From Paracyclopina nana (taxonomy: Eukaryota > Arthropoda > Copepoda > Cyclopoida > Cyclopettidae): a stretch of DNA of 64,000 nucleotides. The stretch spans positions 935,001 through 999,000 of the forward strand of contig JAGUCH010000008.1 in NCBI GenBank assembly GCA_019096065.1. The letters are read 5' to 3'. This document shows positions 59,982 to 64,000 of the stretch, in pieces (the first letter of the stretch is position 1; each line of letters starts with the position of its first letter). Both the position numbers and the translations under genes were made by a program. The notes below the pieces were generated by a model. The model was not told where the DNA came from. It saw nothing but the letters and a program-made list of their open reading frames with translations, and made no database searches.

Positions 59982-61280
59982 ATGGAACTTTCAAGCAATT
60001 ATGTGACTTTGCCCAACATGGAGCCCCATGAAGAGGCCGAGGAGTCTCAGTTTTCTCCCTATGCTGAGCTTGTCTCAGTCCCACCGGACTACTACAGCAC
60101 TCCAGAGTCCACTGAGACAATTACCATGTACCAGAGCTGCATTACAGTCCAGCCAGACTACCACAACTTGTACAGCGAGCCAGAAGTGTCCCAGGTGTAC
60201 CAGGTGGTACCAAAAGACATTGAGGCGGAGGACCAAGTGTACCAGATTGTGCAACAGCCCAAAGCTGAGACTGGGCCATCGTCAGCTGATGTGTACCAGC
60301 TTCTCCCAGCTGCAAGCAATGACTCAGCACCAGTGATGTACCAAAATAGCAAAACTGAGCAGTCAGCTGAGACTGCTCAGCCAGTGTACCAAATAGTTCA
60401 ACAACAACAACAACAGGAGCAGCCTAAGGCTGAGACTGTGTACCAATTGGTCCCAAATACAATTGTGTACCAACAACAACAACAAGTGGAGCAATCAGCT
60501 GAAATGACTCAGCCATCGAGCAGCAGTTCTTCTTCTGCTGAGAAGAAGACCAGCAACAATCATTTCTGCCAAATTTGCAACAAGCCCTTTCCCACACCTT
60601 CCAAGGTGAAAAGGCACATAATGGCAGTGCATGAAAACATCAAAGAGTTCAAATGTGATTTGTGTGGCCATGAGTTCTCACAAAACATCCACGTGGTTCA
60701 GCATAGGTCAAAAACGCACAAAGCCGAGCTAGAAAACAACCCTGGACTTGCATCCAAGAAAAATTTCAGATTCACAACAATCCCACTGAAAAGCTACACT
60801 GAAGCACCAAGTCCCAGCAAGTCAGACAATGGGACAAAAAAATGCACAGTAGGTGAGACCTTGCTCAAGTTGGAGCCAGTTGAGCCGCCAGCGTCTGCGG
60901 TGAAGCAAGCAGGACCGGGTCCCAACAGTGTTAGTCCCAGTAGCGCCAAGGTGTGTCCCACCTGCAACAAGTCCTTGTCCACAAATTGGCAGCTGAAAAA
61001 GCACATCCAGGCAGTTCATGAGAAGCTGAGACCTTTCAAGTGTGACAGCTGTGAGAGGACTTTTTCGGCCAAAAAGAACCTTGTCATACATGTGAACCGA
61101 GCCCACCAAAAAAGGGCCAACAACAACACCATTCAAAGCTGCAGCAGCAAGAAAAAGGAGTTTGAAGTGTCCAAAGTCATCTTTAAATGCATGAATTGTG
61201 TGTTTGACTCTGAGGACTCTTCTGACATGATTGAGCATCACTTGAAAAATCATGCAGAAGTCGCGAAAAACTCTGAATGA
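59982..61280 (+). CDS. C2H2 zinc-finger protein with VYQ repeats
   Basis: A single-exon frame of 432 aa. Residues 49-165 contain eight [VM]YQ units (VYQVVP, VYQIVQQ, VYQLLP, VYQLVP), poly-Gln and then poly-Ser (179-185). C2H2 fingers lie at 194-217, 223-246, 323-346 and 352-375. A fifth, atypical C2H2-like segment lies at 401-424 (FKCMNCVFDS...HHLKNH). The two finger pairs are split by about 75 residues rich in Ser, Pro and Lys. A transcription factor with a Gln/Tyr-rich activation-type N-terminus is likely. AATAAA lies at 61302-61307. No orthologue is recognised. Confidence 0.78.
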   Translation: MELSSNYVTLPNMEPHEEAEESQFSPYAELVSVPPDYYSTPESTETITMYQSCITVQPDYHNLYSEPEVSQVYQVVPKDIEAEDQVYQIVQQPKAETGPSSADVYQLLPAASNDSAPVMYQNSKTEQSAETAQPVYQIVQQQQQQEQPKAETVYQLVPNTIVYQQQQQVEQSAEMTQPSSSSSSSAEKKTSNNHFCQICNKPFPTPSKVKRHIMAVHENIKEFKCDLCGHEFSQNIHVVQHRSKTHKAELENNPGLASKKNFRFTTIPLKSYTEAPSPSKSDNGTKKCTVGETLLKLEPVEPPASAVKQAGPGPNSVSPSSAKVCPTCNKSLSTNWQLKKHIQAVHEKLRPFKCDSCERTFSAKKNLVIHVNRAHQKRANNNTIQSCSSKKKEFEVSKVIFKCMNCVFDSEDSSDMIEHHLKNHAEVAKNSE

Positions 61281-61307
61281 TAATGCTATAAATCAATAGG
61301 TAATAAA

Positions 61308-64000
61308 TGGTTGTTTTTGCTGTTGTTTGACTCCTTTTGGTGCCTCCCTGTCTGGCAGCCTCAGCTGTCCCCTTGGCCAGCCACAGCCTGCCATTTCTGC
61401 CCACTTTGATCACAACTGAGAGTGGCAAGCTGTTTTATGAGCTTTTAGTTAAATAAAATCTAGCTTTGGCAATTTAGCTAAAGAAAAATGGGATTTTGCT
61501 TGTCAAAAGAGCCAAATTTGGCAGATGAAAGGATATAGAAATTCTCTAGTCATCTGATTGAAGTGAGTCAATAGAATCCAAAAATGTTTGAACATGTTGA
61601 TTGCACCACCCATCCCAGTTGACATATTATTTATTGGAAAAGGAGCTTGAGGACACTTTATTACCTAAAACCCCAAAACTCAAAGAGAATAATGGCACTT
61701 ACCTATTAACTATGAAGCAATAGGAAAAATTGGAGAAATTGCCAAGTTGCCTTGAAGGCATCCCTTTATGGTTTGAACTTGCCTATCTGGAATCGATATT
61801 GGATTGAAAAGCAGCACCCAAAGAAAGGGAACATCATGATCACCATCATGATAAAAGCAAGCCCCAATGTCTTATATAGTGCAAGTGTGAGCAGAAGCCC
61901 TGAAATTACACCTGGAGCAGGGCTTTTTACTTGCCCTTTTGGCTGACTGTGGCTTTCAGAGGATCTGTTTGCCAATAAGGTTTTCTCTCCAATTACTCCT
62001 GGTGGAGCAATTGAGAGGAGAAGTAATTGCAAATATTCATGTATAACACACACACACCCAATCTATTTGTTGGACATCAAAAGTACAGATATCAAACAAA
62101 GGAATCTTCTTGAGGTGGTAAACAACCCTCTTTCCCATATACTGCTCACTATGGCTTTCCATTATGCACTCACCCTTTGATGATGATCATGATAAGGAAA
62201 ACCTTTTGTTCACTCCTCCCAAGTGATTTGTGCTGCTCAACTATTTGCCATTTAAACACCAAGTTTGAGTATGGTAGCTAGACAGCTTGAAATAAAATGG
62301 GAGCAGCAGCAACAAGGGAATCCACCATCATTGAGACTTTGCACTCTAAGACCTTTCAAAATGGCCTCCAATTCCACTACCCTCCCTTCTTTTGTGTGAG
62401 CAAAGCTATAAGTAAAGGCACGCTGAGATAGTTCATTTTGGAAAAATAACGCTTAAAGTACTTTTCCCTTTTTGAAGATTCCACACTTCACCTAGTTTTG
62501 TGCTTCAAATTGGCAATGAGACAAAACGTCTTGATTAGTTAACTTGGAATCTAAATTGTTTTAAAAGTGCGTACATTGCATAATTCAAATTCAAATATTT
62601 AGGGAATTATTTAACCCAGAGTGCAGCTCTTGAACCCTTTTGTCCCCTCTCGATATCCTGTAAAAATAAATCCAATTCAATTGGATTCAAGTCCAATGAC
62701 ATTTATGTTTTTCACTTTGCACACGCAAGAGGCGCTTTAACAAGGGGGATTTTTGCTGCAGCAATCTTGATGATTTGACTCCTCAACAATTCCAAAGCTA
62801 AAACTAGTGCAAAGGTGGAATCTTCTCGGAGTGAAAAGTAACCTCGGTGTGTACGTTAGATGACGACGATGGTATTTTCTAGTTACATTGGCATCGTCCC
62901 AGGGGTAAATAATGTGGGGGGTCCTTGAAGAATGATGATGCCAATTTGGCCACCATGAACCTTTGAAGCCTTGGGCGGCCATTTGTCCTTTGTCAAGGCT
63001 TCAACAAGGAAAAATGGAAAAGGCTGAACTATCAACATCACCATTGGGCGTGTCAATGGCCAACTTTTTAATACCAAATTCAAACTGACATGCCATTTCA
63101 AAATATTTCTACTATTTTCTACTACAAACATTGATTTTTGGGAAAAATTGGCTTCTTACCTTAGTATAATGGCTGTTTTAGAGGCTCTAAAGGTGGATCA
63201 CTGTTTTCAATTGTTGACACACTGATAAATAGGCCTTTTTAGGCCTTGTCTCAGTTTGAAGATTTCCAGGTACTGAGAGCTATGAATCACTTGTTGAAAA
63301 ATCCCAAGAATCCTCGTTTCTCATTGGCTGAGAGGATTTAAGGTTGTTGTTATGCATGGACTAGCGCCACCTGGTGGCCATTATTGGAACTAATTTGCGT
63401 AATTGTACATTTTTGCCTGTTAAAATCCGAAAAATTTTCAATTTCTGCCATGAAAATATTTAGTTTTTCAAAATGTGCGTGAATTTTGAGAATTCTACTT
63501 TTGAAGCATCAATTTTAACTTTGTTTCTCATATGTAAATCAATTCAAGCATTTGTAATGAAATTCAGGAAAATTTGACGTAAATAATTAGGCAAAAAATA
63601 TCTCTTTTAAATTGTGGCTTAACATTTGCTGAAATACGCGATTTCAAAATAAGCCTATTTGAATTTTCGCGCGCTTTGCGCGCCACAGGCTTCTACGACG
63701 AGACGCAAACAGCTGCTGGCTGTGGAACACCCTGAGGAAAATCCACGGATGTCTACTCATCTCGAAGAAAACTTGAAGTAGAAGTAGTATTTCAAAAGTC
63801 ACCTGTTTTCAGCCTCAAAATCATCAGAATCCGGACAAAACGCTTGGAAATCGTTAAATTATGACATTTTGATGTCAACAGCAAATCCTTCCATTAAAAA
63901 TAATCCAATTTGGTAAATGTTTCATTTTTTCACATTTTCTCTCCTTTGAAATCACAATTGCAAGAAAAAAACTCCCCTTGGAATATTTTTGCTTGACCTT
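61308..64000. other. Non-coding right end
   Basis: No exon is recognised. Minus-strand donor-like sites occur at about 61704, 62168 and 63156, but the sequence before them is closed in most frames. They may belong to the 5' part of the unidentified minus-strand gene. Confidence 0.4.
63362..63380 (-). promoter_or_regulatory. Near-perfect CTCF-type site
   Basis: On the minus strand, TGGCCACCAGGTGGCGCTA agrees with the well-known CTCF consensus at all 15 core positions (CCASYAGRKGGCRSY). It also matches most of the flanks. Confidence 0.65.

Noticed and set aside
59982-60021. Upstream exon for the VYQ zinc-finger gene
   Set aside because: The ATG at 59982 gives a full protein. No acceptor-like sequence directly precedes it, and a poly(A) site of the previous gene lies about 400 bp upstream.
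60822-61253. Minus-strand 143-codon frame
   Set aside because: It is the shadow of the VYQ zinc-finger gene, with no splice or domain support.

Overview
The window is animal nuclear DNA, most likely from an arthropod and perhaps a small crustacean. Genes are split by short GT-AG introns, tRNA genes are eukaryotic, a secreted protein carries resilin-like PSSSYSAP repeats, and the largest gene is a Draper/MEGF10-type phagocytic receptor. The species cannot be named from sequence alone. The DNA is AT-rich, and its introns and spacers are full of minisatellites and inverted repeats.

Layout. (1) 1.1-5.6 kb, minus strand: three tandem 7-TM receptor paralogues of 353-356 aa, with the same three exons and the same intron phases. 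(2) 5.7-6.4 kb: an inverted pair of minisatellites. (3) 6.7-11.4 kb, plus strand: two secreted-cyclophilin genes. The first has an N-terminal resilin-like repeat, and its introns hold complete tRNA-Ile(AAU) and tRNA-Leu(AAG) genes. The second splices in frame into a serine-protease-homologue domain that has lost His57 and Asp102, giving an apparent cyclophilin-pseudoprotease fusion. (4) 11.4-39.8 kb, minus strand: one large gene of 21 coding exons (3705 nt CDS, 1234 aa) for a Draper/MEGF10 orthologue with signal peptide, EMI domain, EGF-like array, one TM segment, NPVY and ITAM-like YxxL motifs. All exon phases join without a break. Its introns hold a mariner-like MITE, several minisatellites, two tRNA-derived SINE copies, a long perfect hairpin and two giant inverted minisatellite arrays, each with a Forkhead/E-box repeat array on its outer side. 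(5) 40-56 kb: mostly non-coding upstream DNA. It has a TATA-type promoter with CACGTG boxes near 45 kb, a ~170-bp tandem repeat, a CTCCG-rich array and two short coding-like exons of an unidentified minus-strand gene. (6) 56.9-61.3 kb: a divergent pair of zinc-finger genes sharing an unusual C-terminal Cys module, then a third C2H2 zinc-finger gene with VYQ repeats. (7) 61.3-64 kb: no gene recognised; a near-perfect CTCF-type site lies at 63.37 kb.

The receptor and cyclophilin/SPH genes concern cell-surface and extracellular biology: phagocytic recognition, chemosensation or signalling, and secreted folding or recognition proteins. The distal genes look like transcription regulators. Exon coordinates come from reading splice consensus sites by eye and checking that phases sum correctly; no homology search was possible.
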